Assembly: GCA_947496605.1 (NCBI GenBank)
Contig: CANMDF010000002.1
Coordinates: 372,001 to 436,000 of the forward strand
Source of the DNA: an uncultured Paracoccaceae bacterium
GTDB taxonomy: Bacteria; Pseudomonadota; Alphaproteobacteria; Rhodobacterales; Rhodobacteraceae
Reading direction: 5' to 3'
Length of the DNA stretch: 64,000 nt
Positions 17,200 through 25,881 of the stretch are shown in pieces. A program made the translations under genes and the position numbers. Numbering within the stretch: position 1 is the stretch's first letter; each line of letters opens with the position of its first letter. Under the pieces are notes generated by a model. That model was given only the letters and a program-made list of their open reading frames with translations, searched no databases and had not been told where the DNA came from.

Positions 17200-20100
17200 T
17201 GGTGACCGGGGGTGAGAAACTAAACGCAGGCGCGGGCGGCATTCTGTCCTATTTCACCCGTCATCGAACCGCTGCCAACCTGTTGTTGGTCTTGATGCTC
17301 ACCGCGGGACTGTTCGCTTTTCCGAATATGCGGGCGCAGTTTTTCCCCGATGTGGTTGTCGATGATCTGACAGTGTCGGTCACATGGTCCGGTGCGGGCG
17401 CCGAAGATGTGGACGCGGCAATCGTGCAGGTGTTGGAACCCGTGTTGCTGGGTGTGGAAGGGGTGACGTCATCATCTGCCACATCTGTGGAAGGTCGCGC
17501 ATCAATCAGGATCGAATTTGACCCCGGTTACGACATCGAACGCGCTGCTGAAGATGTGCAATTGGCTGTGGATAGCACAACCAGCTTGCCTGCAGATGCC
17601 GATGAACCTTCGGTCAGGCGCGGTGGGTGGTCTGATCGTGTGACGGACGTTGTGATCACGGGCCCGGTTGGTGTGGATCAATTGGGCCGTTTCGCGGATG
17701 AGTTTTCAACACGGTTGTTTGCGCAAGGTGTGACCCAAGTGATCGTGCAAGGCGTCGCGGCCCCGTCGACGATTGTCGAAGTCCCATCGCTGTCATTGAT
17801 TCAATACGACATCGGTCTGTCTGATATTTCCGCGCGTATTGCCGAGGAAGCGGCGGCAGATCCTGCCGGTGATGTGTCAAGCAATGCGCGTGTGCGCACC
17901 GGTGTCGCCAAGCGGACGGCAGAAGAAATTGGTGCGATTGTTCTGCGATCAAACCCCGATGGATCAAAGCTGACGATTGATGATGTGGCAACCGTGCGGG
18001 TAGAAGGCACTGACCGCAACCGCGCCTATTTCGTGGGCGAAAACCCAGCGATCAAGGTGCGTGTGCAACGCTCGGCCCAAGGTGACGCGATAGGGATGCA
18101 GGAAACCGTTGAGCAGGTCGCGCAAGAGCTGACCGCATCTTTGCCCAATGGCGTATCGATTACCTTGACGAATGGCCGTGCCGAGCTGATCGAGGCCCGC
18201 TTGAACATTCTGTTGGAAAACGGATTGACCGGGCTGATGTTGGTCGTTGGCCTGCTGTTCTTGTTCCTGAATGCGCGGACGGCCTTCTGGGTCGCCTTTG
18301 GTATTCCCGTCGCGATGTTGGCCGCGATTGCGCTGATGTATGCGGTGGGGATCACGATCAATATGATCTCGCTCTTCGCGTTAATCATCACGCTGGGGAT
18401 CGTGGTGGATGACGCCATTGTTGTTGGTGAACATGCCGATTTCAGGGTCAGGCAGTTGGGTGAGCATCCGACCGTTGCCGCTGAACGTGCTGCCAAGCGC
18501 ATGTTCAGCCCTGTCTTTTCTGCGACGATCACGACGATTATTGCCTTTTTTGGTCTGGTGATTATCGGTGGCCGCTTTGGTGATCTGATTTCGGATATTC
18601 CATTCACGGTAATTGTTGTGCTGGCTGCCAGTCTGGTGGAATGCTTTCTAATTTTGCCCAACCACCTTGCGCATTCGATGGCCCATTCTGCCAAAGAGCA
18701 TTGGTACGATTGGCCCTCACGTACTGTGAACCGTGGCTTTGACTGGTTTAAAGAAACGCTGTTCCGCCCTTTTATGGGGCTTGTGGTAAAAGCGCGCTAT
18801 CCGGTGTTTGCGATGGCTTTTGTTCTGTTGGCGAGCCAGATTTCTCTTTTTATCAAAGGCGACGTCAGTTGGCGCTTTTTTAACGCACCCGAACAAAGCC
18901 AAGTGACCGGCAACTTTGCGATGCTACCCGGTGCGACCCGCGACGATACGTTTGAGATGATGCGCGAAATGCAACGTGCCGCCGAAGCGCTGGGCGCTGA
19001 GTATGAAGCCGAGCATGGCACCAACCCGTTGAAGTTTGTAGTGGCTGAGATTGGTGGCAATTCTGGCCGTGCGATTGCAGGGTCCGACACCAAAGACGCC
19101 GACCAATTGGGGTCAATCACGATCGAATTGATTGACGCCGATAGCCGCCCCTACACCAGCTTTGCCTTCGTTGCCGCATTGCAGGAAAGCGTTGTGCAGC
19201 ACCCGATGGCTGAAACGGTCAGCTTTCGTCGGTGGGGCTCTGGCCCCGGTGCGGACAGCTTGGATGTGCAGATGTTTGGCGCAGATAGTGACACGCTGAA
19301 GGCCGCCGCTGAGGCGCTGAAGGCTGAGCTTGCACAGTTTGGCGAAGTGTCGGGGCTGGAAGATACACTGTCCTATGACAAAGAAGAATTGATTCTAGAG
19401 TTGACCCCGCAAGGCCAGGCACTGGGCCTGAGTATTGACGGGCTGGGCCGTGTCTTGCGTAACCGTTTGGGCGGGATCGAAGCGGCGAGTTTCCCCGACG
19501 GGGCACGCTCGGCCACGATCAGGGTTGAATTGCCGCCGGGCGAGCTTTCGGCAGACTTTTTGGACCGCGCCCAAATACGCACACCTGATGGTATCTATGT
19601 GCCATTGGCCGATGTTGTGACCGTTCAAAGCCGTACTGGATTTTCGACCGTGCGCCGCGAGAATGGTATTCAGTTGATTTCAGTCATCGGTGATCTGGAT
19701 GATGAGGATGCCGCCCGCGCAACAGAGATACAGCAAATTATCAGCGACGATATTTTGCCGCGCGTGGAAAGTAACTTTGGGATTGAGACCCAGCTGTCCG
19801 GTCAAAGCGAGCAGGAGCAACGGTTCCTCAATGATGCGCGGACCGGGCTGATCTTGGTGCTGCTGGGGATTTACCTGACGCTGTCTTGGATCTTTAGCAG
19901 TTGGACGCGCCCTGTTGTCGTGATGTCGATTATTCCGTTTGCACTGGTTGGCACAATCTACGGCCACCATGTGTGGGGCATCCCAATGAGTATGTTCACC
20001 GTCGTGGGTTTGATCGGGATGGTGGGGATTATCATTAACGACAGTATCGTGTTGGTGACGACCGTGGATGAATACGCGCAGGATCGGGGACTGGTGCCCG

Positions 20101-20594
20101 CGATTATTGATGGCACGGTGGACCGTTTGCGCCCGGTGCTGCTGACGACCCTGACGACCGTATTGGGTTTGACGCCGCTGCTTTATGAAGGGTCCAATCA
20201 GGCAGAATTCTTAAAGCCGACTGTCGTCACGCTGGTCTTTGGCTTGGCCTTTGGCATGGTGTTGGTCTTATTGATTGTGCCCTCGGTCATGGCGATGCAG
20301 GCGGATGTGTACCGGCAGGTGCAATCGGCCAAGCGGGCTTTGCGCGGCCGCCGTTTGGCGATGTTTGTCCCCGCAGGTTTAGGCGCACTTGGGGCGTTGG
20401 CCCTGTTTGGGCTGACCGTTGGGCCGATGATCTTCACAGGTTCACCGTTGCTTGCCGTGACAACCATTTTGCCGGTGCTGAATGGTGGCATGGGCGCTGC
20501 ATTTGGTGTGTTTGTTGCGGGGCTTATGGTGTTGCTAGTGGCGATTTATGTGGTCGCGTTGCTTGGCCAAGGCTTGCGCCGGGCGCGCAGCTAG
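17199..20594 (+). CDS. RND-family efflux pump permease with extra C-terminal membrane segments
   Basis: Proton-driven inner-membrane pump of 1131 residues. The N-terminal helix, the two large periplasmic loops, and the TM4 signature with adjacent acidic residues (LGIVVDDAIVVGEH near residue 400) place it in the RND superfamily, hydrophobe/amphiphile exporter group. Typical members have about 1030 residues; here a further ~90 residues after TM12 hold two or three more hydrophobic helices (AMFVPAGLGALGALALFGL and MVLLVAIYVVALLGQ). The adaptor is encoded immediately upstream; no outer-membrane channel gene is adjacent. The stop overlaps the convergent DsbD-alpha gene. Confidence 0.92.
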   Translation: MVTGGEKLNAGAGGILSYFTRHRTAANLLLVLMLTAGLFAFPNMRAQFFPDVVVDDLTVSVTWSGAGAEDVDAAIVQVLEPVLLGVEGVTSSSATSVEGRASIRIEFDPGYDIERAAEDVQLAVDSTTSLPADADEPSVRRGGWSDRVTDVVITGPVGVDQLGRFADEFSTRLFAQGVTQVIVQGVAAPSTIVEVPSLSLIQYDIGLSDISARIAEEAAADPAGDVSSNARVRTGVAKRTAEEIGAIVLRSNPDGSKLTIDDVATVRVEGTDRNRAYFVGENPAIKVRVQRSAQGDAIGMQETVEQVAQELTASLPNGVSITLTNGRAELIEARLNILLENGLTGLMLVVGLLFLFLNARTAFWVAFGIPVAMLAAIALMYAVGITINMISLFALIITLGIVVDDAIVVGEHADFRVRQLGEHPTVAAERAAKRMFSPVFSATITTIIAFFGLVIIGGRFGDLISDIPFTVIVVLAASLVECFLILPNHLAHSMAHSAKEHWYDWPSRTVNRGFDWFKETLFRPFMGLVVKARYPVFAMAFVLLASQISLFIKGDVSWRFFNAPEQSQVTGNFAMLPGATRDDTFEMMREMQRAAEALGAEYEAEHGTNPLKFVVAEIGGNSGRAIAGSDTKDADQLGSITIELIDADSRPYTSFAFVAALQESVVQHPMAETVSFRRWGSGPGADSLDVQMFGADSDTLKAAAEALKAELAQFGEVSGLEDTLSYDKEELILELTPQGQALGLSIDGLGRVLRNRLGGIEAASFPDGARSATIRVELPPGELSADFLDRAQIRTPDGIYVPLADVVTVQSRTGFSTVRRENGIQLISVIGDLDDEDAARATEIQQIISDDILPRVESNFGIETQLSGQSEQEQRFLNDARTGLILVLLGIYLTLSWIFSSWTRPVVVMSIIPFALVGTIYGHHVWGIPMSMFTVVGLIGMVGIIINDSIVLVTTVDEYAQDRGLVPAIIDGTVDRLRPVLLTTLTTVLGLTPLLYEGSNQAEFLKPTVVTLVFGLAFGMVLVLLIVPSVMAMQADVYRQVQSAKRALRGRRLAMFVPAGLGALGALALFGLTVGPMIFTGSPLLAVTTILPVLNGGMGAAFGVFVAGLMVLLVAIYVVALLGQGLRRARS

Positions 20595-21394
20595 CCTGCG
20601 CTACAGCCACGTAGATCCACGGCATAGCCGTCATTCCCCAGTACCGTGATCCGCACACCCGAGCGATCAAAAGCGAAGGGTTCACCGCTGGGATGGACCA
20701 TTTCAACAGTAGCGCTGAGTGTGTTGCCGACGCGGGTCGTTTCCGCTTGCGAGACCCAAATCCGGGGATCGCTGGGCTCAACCACGACATATTCAGACGC
20801 GTTCTTTTGGGCGACATCAATCGAGGCGGTCATGCGCAATCCGTCGCTGATCGGGTCAATCTGGCAGGTCACATTGCCGACATTGGCTTCGCGCGGGGTC
20901 AGCGCATGGTTGGCGAAGGCTGCGTGAATCAAAGGGTCGGACTGCCCGATAGTGGGCAAGAGCGTGTCGAATGCGAAGGTGACGGGAATGCAGATTTCAT
21001 CGCACACCCCAATCGTCAGTTCGCCCGAAACAGGAATATCACCGCTAAGCCCGGTCGCATCAACAGTTAATGGAAAGACGACGCCGTCGTAGTAGCCAAT
21101 CGAGCGAAGACCTGCATCGTCATAGACATCCGGCACTGGCCAATGCGGTGTGATGCTTGTGATATCGCTTGTACTGGTAAAGCTGAATTGTGGGGGGATG
21201 CCAGCCTCGCCCGGGGCCCGCCAATAGGTGATCCAACCGGGTTTCAGCGTGATCTGCACCGCCGCCACATGCGTACCGTCCGCATTGCGCCACCCTGACA
21301 ACACCTCAAACTGTGCAAGATCGTTGAAATCTTGCGCAACCGCAAAGGTTGGTAGGGCCATGAGGGCGAAAGGGATCAGCATGTTCTTGCGCAT
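20591..21394 (-). CDS. Exported DsbD N-terminal (alpha) domain protein
   Basis: A 267-residue periplasmic protein with a 20-residue signal peptide (ending TFAVAQ) and a DsbD-alpha-type immunoglobulin fold. The redox-active cysteine pair occurs in GVCDEICIPVTF near residue 136, as in the N-terminal domain of thiol:disulfide interchange protein DsbD. The membrane domain and C-terminal thioredoxin domain of full DsbD are absent, so it needs an electron donor elsewhere. A TlpA-type thioredoxin gene lies 2 kb away on the same strand. Confidence 0.87.
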   Translation of the reverse strand: MRKNMLIPFALMALPTFAVAQDFNDLAQFEVLSGWRNADGTHVAAVQITLKPGWITYWRAPGEAGIPPQFSFTSTSDITSITPHWPVPDVYDDAGLRSIGYYDGVVFPLTVDATGLSGDIPVSGELTIGVCDEICIPVTFAFDTLLPTIGQSDPLIHAAFANHALTPREANVGNVTCQIDPISDGLRMTASIDVAQKNASEYVVVEPSDPRIWVSQAETTRVGNTLSATVEMVHPSGEPFAFDRSGVRITVLGNDGYAVDLRGCSAG

Positions 21395-21497
21395 GCCTTT
21401 TATTTATTCATTCGGGCTGCAATGGGAAGTCACGTTTGCGCCAGCCTTTGCAATGTTGGCGCTTGCGTCCCATGCGCCTGTTTCCCATCTTAGAGGC

Positions 21498-22067
21498 ATG
21501 ACTGTTTCAGATTCGAACCTTGTCGGAAAACTGTTGATCGCGATGCCCGAGATGTCCGATCCCCGCTTTGCCAATACAGTGATCTACATGTGCGCCCATT
21601 CGGACGAGGGCGGCATGGGGTTGATCGTGAACAAGCCACAGCCCGAGATAAAGTTCGCAAAGCTGTTAGAGCAGATGGACATTCCGGTGTCCGCGGGTGC
21701 CCGTGATGTGCGCGTGCATTATGGCGGCCCGGTGGAACAGCAGCGCGGGTTTGTGCTGCATTCCAATGATTATGCGTCTGACAACGGCACGCTGGACGTA
21801 GATGATAATTTCCGCATGACGGCGACATTGCAGGTGCTGGAAGATATCGCCTGCGGCCAAGGCCCCGATGTGTCGATGATGACGCTGGGCTATGCCGGTT
21901 GGGGACCGGGGCAGTTGGAATATGAGATTGGCCAGAACGGCTGGCTGACCAGCCCACCGCATGATGAGATATTGTTTGGGCCGGATAACGCAGGCAAATG
22001 GGCGGCGGCGTTAAAGCTGCTGGGGGTAGATCCATTGTTGTTATCTGCGACGGCGGGGCGGGCTTAG
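21498..22067 (+). CDS. yqgE: YqgE/AlgH family protein
   Basis: A 189-residue member of the UPF0301 (YqgE/AlgH) family, whose function is not settled. Visible family features are NLVGKLLIAMPEMSDPRF at the start, CAHSDEGGMGLIVNKP near residue 35, VHYGGPVEQQRGFVLH near 70 and LGYAGWGPGQLEYEI near 135. The ATG at 21498 gives the usual opening; the open frame extends further upstream but that part overlaps the divergent DsbD-alpha gene. Confidence 0.93.
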   Translation: MTVSDSNLVGKLLIAMPEMSDPRFANTVIYMCAHSDEGGMGLIVNKPQPEIKFAKLLEQMDIPVSAGARDVRVHYGGPVEQQRGFVLHSNDYASDNGTLDVDDNFRMTATLQVLEDIACGQGPDVSMMTLGYAGWGPGQLEYEIGQNGWLTSPPHDEILFGPDNAGKWAAALKLLGVDPLLLSATAGRA

Positions 22068-22246
22068 GGTGCGCTTGGGCTGGGGGTGACTGTTTAACCC
22101 TTTTCGTCGAATGCTGCGCTTTGAACGAACGTCTGGTTCCGTTACCTAGGTGCTCATGTTTCTCGACCACTTTCAATTGCCTTTCGACTATTCGGTGGCT
22201 CCTTTCGATGATAAGCAGCGGTACTGGCAGGAAAGGAAACTTGGGG

Positions 22247-23149
22247 ATGGGATATCACGCAGTGCTAGGAGCCGATGGAGCCATCGGTCGTGCAACCATT
22301 GAGGCCATTGCGGCGAACGGCATTGACGGAAAAGCGCTGACGCGGGCCGATGCCGATGCAATGGATGCCGATGCCTTGACGCGTGTCTTGAGCGACGCGG
22401 ACGTCGTGTACCACTGCGTCGGCCTGCCCTACAATTCCGATCTCTGGACGACCGGTTTTCCGGCAATTTCTCGGGCTTTGATCACGGCTTGTGAAAAAAC
22501 AGGGACCAGGATTGTTTATCTCGACAACATCTATCTCTACGGGCCCGCACCACTCCCGGTGCCCTTTGATGAGACCACGTCGCGCCAACCGCCTTCGCGA
22601 AAAGGCGCGGCGCGCAAGGCCGCGGTCGAGATCCTGATGGAGGCGCATCGTGCCGGTCGCGTGCGGGCGACAGTCGGACGAGCGGCGGATTTCTACGGCC
22701 CGGGCGCAGTGAATTCGCCCTTCTATATCAGCTTTCTTGAAAACATGCTGCGAGGCAAGCCGCCACAAGTTGCTATGCCCGAAGGCCCACAGCACACATA
22801 TGCCTACACCGGAGACATAGGATGCGCACTGGTGAAACTCGCGCTGGACGATGCAGCTTACGGCGAAGAATTTCATCTACCTGTCGGGCAAGCCGTCCGC
22901 GTGTCAGACATGGCCGCGCTCTTTAACGAACAGCTTGGAACCTCCCACAAGGTGATACATGTTCCCGATTTGATCCTGCGCGGTCTATCTGTGTTCAAGC
23001 CGCTGATCCGCGAGGTTCATGAAATGAACTACCAATACAAGAGCGACTACATCATGTCAGACAGCAAGTTCCGGCGGCGATTTCCCGACTTCGTGCCCAC
23101 TTCCTACAGCGATGGTGTTGCCGCAATGATAAGGCATTTCCAGTCCTGA
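22247..23149 (+). CDS. NAD-dependent epimerase/dehydratase family protein
   Basis: A 300-residue extended short-chain dehydrogenase-type protein. The Rossmann turn reads GADGAIGRATIEA instead of the usual GxxGxxG, and the catalytic YxxxK is not in its normal form; the nearest element is YLDNIYLYGP near residue 98, with the downstream GRAADFYGPG motif intact. Its substrate is unknown. AGGAAA and GGGG precede the ATG. Codon use (many CTC, ATC and CCG codons) differs from the TTG- and GCG-rich neighbours, and it sits between two ~180-200 base non-coding stretches, which suggests later acquisition. Confidence 0.85.
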   Translation: MGYHAVLGADGAIGRATIEAIAANGIDGKALTRADADAMDADALTRVLSDADVVYHCVGLPYNSDLWTTGFPAISRALITACEKTGTRIVYLDNIYLYGPAPLPVPFDETTSRQPPSRKGAARKAAVEILMEAHRAGRVRATVGRAADFYGPGAVNSPFYISFLENMLRGKPPQVAMPEGPQHTYAYTGDIGCALVKLALDDAAYGEEFHLPVGQAVRVSDMAALFNEQLGTSHKVIHVPDLILRGLSVFKPLIREVHEMNYQYKSDYIMSDSKFRRRFPDFVPTSYSDGVAAMIRHFQS

Positions 23150-23347
23150 TCCGGGCAGCAGACCGGCAGGTTCATTGGTTTCTCGTTGTGAATAGTAGGG
23201 GACCTAAGAGCTGTCATTGGCGCATTCTTCGCAAATTTCCGCACAGTCCCGCATTGTTGCCGAACAGAAAGCGTAGCGTTGAGTGTTGAATCTCGACTGT
23301 GTCTACCGATGTTTTCTGGATTGCGGCAAAAGCTCTGGCCGATCGCC

Positions 23348-23908
23348 CTAACCCTCGGCTCCAATCAAGGCTTTCATAATCGCCATCGCGTTCTCGCTTG
23401 ACCAATCTGCGTCACCTTGCATGCGACCGATCTCGCGCCCCTCAGGGTCAAGGATCACTGTCACGGGCAGACCCAAGACACCCATGCCACGCGCGAGTGC
23501 TTGGCGGGGGTCGGTGTGCAGCGGCAGGTTGTCTACCTCGATTTCAGCCAAGAACCGTTGCATGCCAGGCAGAGGGTTGCGTCCGGTGGCGATTGTCACG
23601 ACTTCCATTTGGTCGCCACCCATTGCCTCTTGCAGCGCTGATAGGTGTGGCATTTCGTGTCGGCAGGGCGCGCACCATGTGGCCCAGAAGTTCAGGACGA
23701 TGTGTTTGCCTTGGTAATCGGCCAGCGTCATGTCTTGTCCGTCTTCGCTGATGAACGCTACATCAGAGCTTTCCATAGGTGCGCTATGGAAGATCAGTTT
23801 GCGCATGTCGCCTTCCCGCATCGCCTGTGCTGTGGCCACGTCAGCGTGGCCAGTATTTGCAAGACCCATAAGGGCCGTATAAAGCAGAGCAGACATCAAT
23901 TTACGCAC
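23348..23908 (-). CDS. TlpA-like periplasmic thiol-disulfide reductase
   Basis: A 186-residue thioredoxin-fold protein with an N-terminal signal peptide (about residues 1-23) and the active site [16 protein letters not shown] near residue 75, with the cis-proline segment LPVTVILD near 150. Such proteins reduce cysteines in the periplasm, for example in cytochrome maturation. The likely start is a GTG at 23908 with AGGAAG seven bases upstream; an ATG four codons in is the alternative. Only 14 bases separate it from the divergent argH start. Confidence 0.9.
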   Translation of the reverse strand: MRKLMSALLYTALMGLANTGHADVATAQAMREGDMRKLIFHSAPMESSDVAFISEDGQDMTLADYQGKHIVLNFWATWCAPCRHEMPHLSALQEAMGGDQMEVVTIATGRNPLPGMQRFLAEIEVDNLPLHTDPRQALARGMGVLGLPVTVILDPEGREIGRMQGDADWSSENAMAIMKALIGAEG

Positions 23909-23922
23909 AGGCGACTTCCTTT

Positions 23923-25311
23923 ATGACCAAATCTGCAAACACCATGTGGGGCGGGCGTTTTGCCGCCGGACCAGACGCGATTATGGAGGCGATTAATGCC
24001 TCAATCGGGTATGACCGTCGCCTTGCGCCGCAAGATATCGCAGGTTCACGTGCCCATGCCGCCATGTTGGCCGCCACAGGCATCATCACAGATACCGATG
24101 CCGAGGCGATCCGGGAAGGCCTGCTCACCGTATTGTCAGAGATTGAAACGGGGGCATTCCCGTTCTCGACCGCGTTGGAAGACATTCACATGAATGTTGA
24201 GGCGCGGTTGCGCGATTTGATTGGCGAACCGGCGGGTCGTTTGCACACCGCACGGTCCCGCAATGATCAGGTGGCTGTCGATTTCCGCCTTTGGGTGCGC
24301 GATCAATGCGATCAAGCGGATGAGGCGTTAGCCGCTTTGCAAGCTTCCTTGCTTGGTCAGGCCGACGCGGGCGTTGATTGGGTGATGCCGGGCTTTACCC
24401 ATTTGCAGACAGCGCAGCCCGTCACATGGGGCCACCATATGCTGGCTTATGTGGAAATGTTCGCGCGTGATCGGTCGCGGTTTGCGGATGCGCGCAAGCG
24501 GATGAACACCTCACCTTTGGGCGCTGCGGCGCTTGCAGGCACGTCATTCCCGATTGACCGTCAGATGACGGCAGAAGCGCTGGGCTTTGACCGCCCAATG
24601 TCCAATTCGCTGGATGCGGTCGCTGATCGTGATTTCGCGTTAGAGTTTCTGGCGTCCGCCAGCATTTGTGCCATGCACCTCAGCCGTTTGGCTGAGGAAT
24701 TGGTGATCTGGTCCTCGGCCCAGTTCCGCTTTGTGAAGATGTCGGACAAGTGGTCCACCGGATCCTCCATCATGCCGCAAAAGCGTAACCCGGATGCGGC
24801 CGAGTTGATCCGTGCCAAGATTGGCCGGATTTTCGGGGCCAATGTCGCGCTGATGACCGTGATGAAGGGCCTGCCGCTAACCTATTCCAAGGATATGCAG
24901 GAAGATAAAGAACAGACCTTTGATGCCGCCGATAACCTGATGCTGGCCTTGGCTGCGATGACTGGCATGGTGGCCGATATGACTGCTGAGCGTGAGAACC
25001 TGAAAGCCGCTGCCGCAAGTGGGTTTTCGACGGCGACGGATTTGGCCGATTGGCTGGTGCGCGAACTTGGGCTACCATTTCGGGACGCGCATCATGTGAC
25101 AGGGTCTTTGGTGGCGATGGCAGAGGGCAAGAATTGTGATTTGCCTGACTTGACGCTGGAGGACATGCAAACCGTGCACGACGGCATCCGAGCAGATGTG
25201 TTTGATGTGCTTGGGGTTGAAAATTCGGTTGCGTCCCGCACCAGTTTCGGGGGAACCGCGCCGGCACAGGTCCGCGCTCAGGTGGCGCATTGGAAAGAGG
25301 TATTGAAATGA
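23923..25311 (+). CDS. argH: Argininosuccinate lyase
   Basis: Splits argininosuccinate into arginine and fumarate, the last step of arginine synthesis. The 462-residue protein carries the fumarase/aspartase-superfamily signature [12 protein letters not shown] near residue 283, [16 protein letters not shown] near 108 and [16 protein letters not shown] near 155. It begins [13 protein letters not shown], typical for the family. Its stop overlaps the start of a small lipoprotein gene (ATGA), so the two are coupled. Confidence 0.97.
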   Translation: MTKSANTMWGGRFAAGPDAIMEAINASIGYDRRLAPQDIAGSRAHAAMLAATGIITDTDAEAIREGLLTVLSEIETGAFPFSTALEDIHMNVEARLRDLIGEPAGRLHTARSRNDQVAVDFRLWVRDQCDQADEALAALQASLLGQADAGVDWVMPGFTHLQTAQPVTWGHHMLAYVEMFARDRSRFADARKRMNTSPLGAAALAGTSFPIDRQMTAEALGFDRPMSNSLDAVADRDFALEFLASASICAMHLSRLAEELVIWSSAQFRFVKMSDKWSTGSSIMPQKRNPDAAELIRAKIGRIFGANVALMTVMKGLPLTYSKDMQEDKEQTFDAADNLMLALAAMTGMVADMTAERENLKAAAASGFSTATDLADWLVRELGLPFRDAHHVTGSLVAMAEGKNCDLPDLTLEDMQTVHDGIRADVFDVLGVENSVASRTSFGGTAPAQVRAQVAHWKEVLK

Positions 25312-25481
25312 GACGTATCGCATTGATCCTGACCGTTGTTGCTTTGGCCGCATGTGGTGCGGACGGTGCGCCAATGAAACCGACAGCAAACTTGGGCCTG
25401 AGCCTGGGATCCAACGGTGTAAACACGAACGCGAGTGTCGGTGCGTCAAACGGAACGGTATCAATCGGGGTGGGTTTATAA
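25308..25481 (+). CDS. Small argH-linked lipoprotein
   Basis: A 57-residue protein with a lipoprotein signal: [17 protein letters not shown], with the lipobox LAAC and the lipidated Cys at residue 16. The mature part is short and rich in Gly, Ser, Asn and Val. Its ATG overlaps the argH stop and its TAA overlaps the next ATG (TAATG), so it is locked into the argH operon. A small lipoprotein between argH and lysA is a recurrent arrangement in Rhodobacteraceae; its role is unknown. Confidence 0.82.
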   Translation: MRRIALILTVVALAACGADGAPMKPTANLGLSLGSNGVNTNASVGASNGTVSIGVGL

Positions 25482-25816
25482 TGCGCAATATCTATTTGTT
25501 GTTAGCCGTATGGGGTGCGATCCACCCGATGTATTACTTCATCCAGTGGTTTCAGACCAACAGCTGGGACATCATGGCGATGGTCGATGCGTGGCATGTG
25601 AATACCGCCACCAGTGGTTTGGTTTGGGATTTGACCATTGCCGCTGTCAGCCTGACGATCTGGATTTTGGTTGAAGCAATCAAGAACCGCAATTGGCTGA
25701 GCCTGCTTGCGATTCCTGCGACCTATTGCATTGGTGTCAGCTGTGGATTGCCGCTTTACCTCTATCTGCGCAGCCGCGTGATGTATTTGCCCCAAGTGGG
25801 TGTCGTCCGCGTCTAA
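25481..25816 (+). CDS. DUF2834-like small membrane protein
   Basis: A 111-residue integral membrane protein with three hydrophobic helices (residues ~4-22, ~42-62 and ~72-94). The pattern of an N-terminal LLLAVWGAIHPMYYFIQWF and a following VDAWHVN...DLTIAAVSLTIWILVE fits DUF2834-type proteins, whose function is unknown. The start overlaps the lipoprotein stop by one base. It ends 65 bases before the lysA start codon. Confidence 0.8.
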   Translation: MRNIYLLLAVWGAIHPMYYFIQWFQTNSWDIMAMVDAWHVNTATSGLVWDLTIAAVSLTIWILVEAIKNRNWLSLLAIPATYCIGVSCGLPLYLYLRSRVMYLPQVGVVRV

Positions 25817-25867
25817 ATCAGGGTTGGTCTTTGCCACTGATCTGCTATGTCCAAGCTTGGTTTTGGA

Positions 25868-25872
25868 CAAGG
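25868..25872 (+). promoter_or_regulatory. Ribosome-binding site that fixes the lysA TTG start
   Basis: AAGGA lies about nine bases before the TTG at 25882. It is the only good Shine-Dalgarno match near the conserved N-terminus and supports the non-ATG start. Confidence 0.6.
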
Positions 25873-25881
25873 ATCACCGAC

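Noticed and set aside
22156-22302. 48-codon ORF starting MFLDHFQLPFDYS before and overlapping the epimerase gene
   Set aside because: Overlaps the well-supported start of the epimerase in another frame, has a low-complexity basic C-terminus and no clear similarity.
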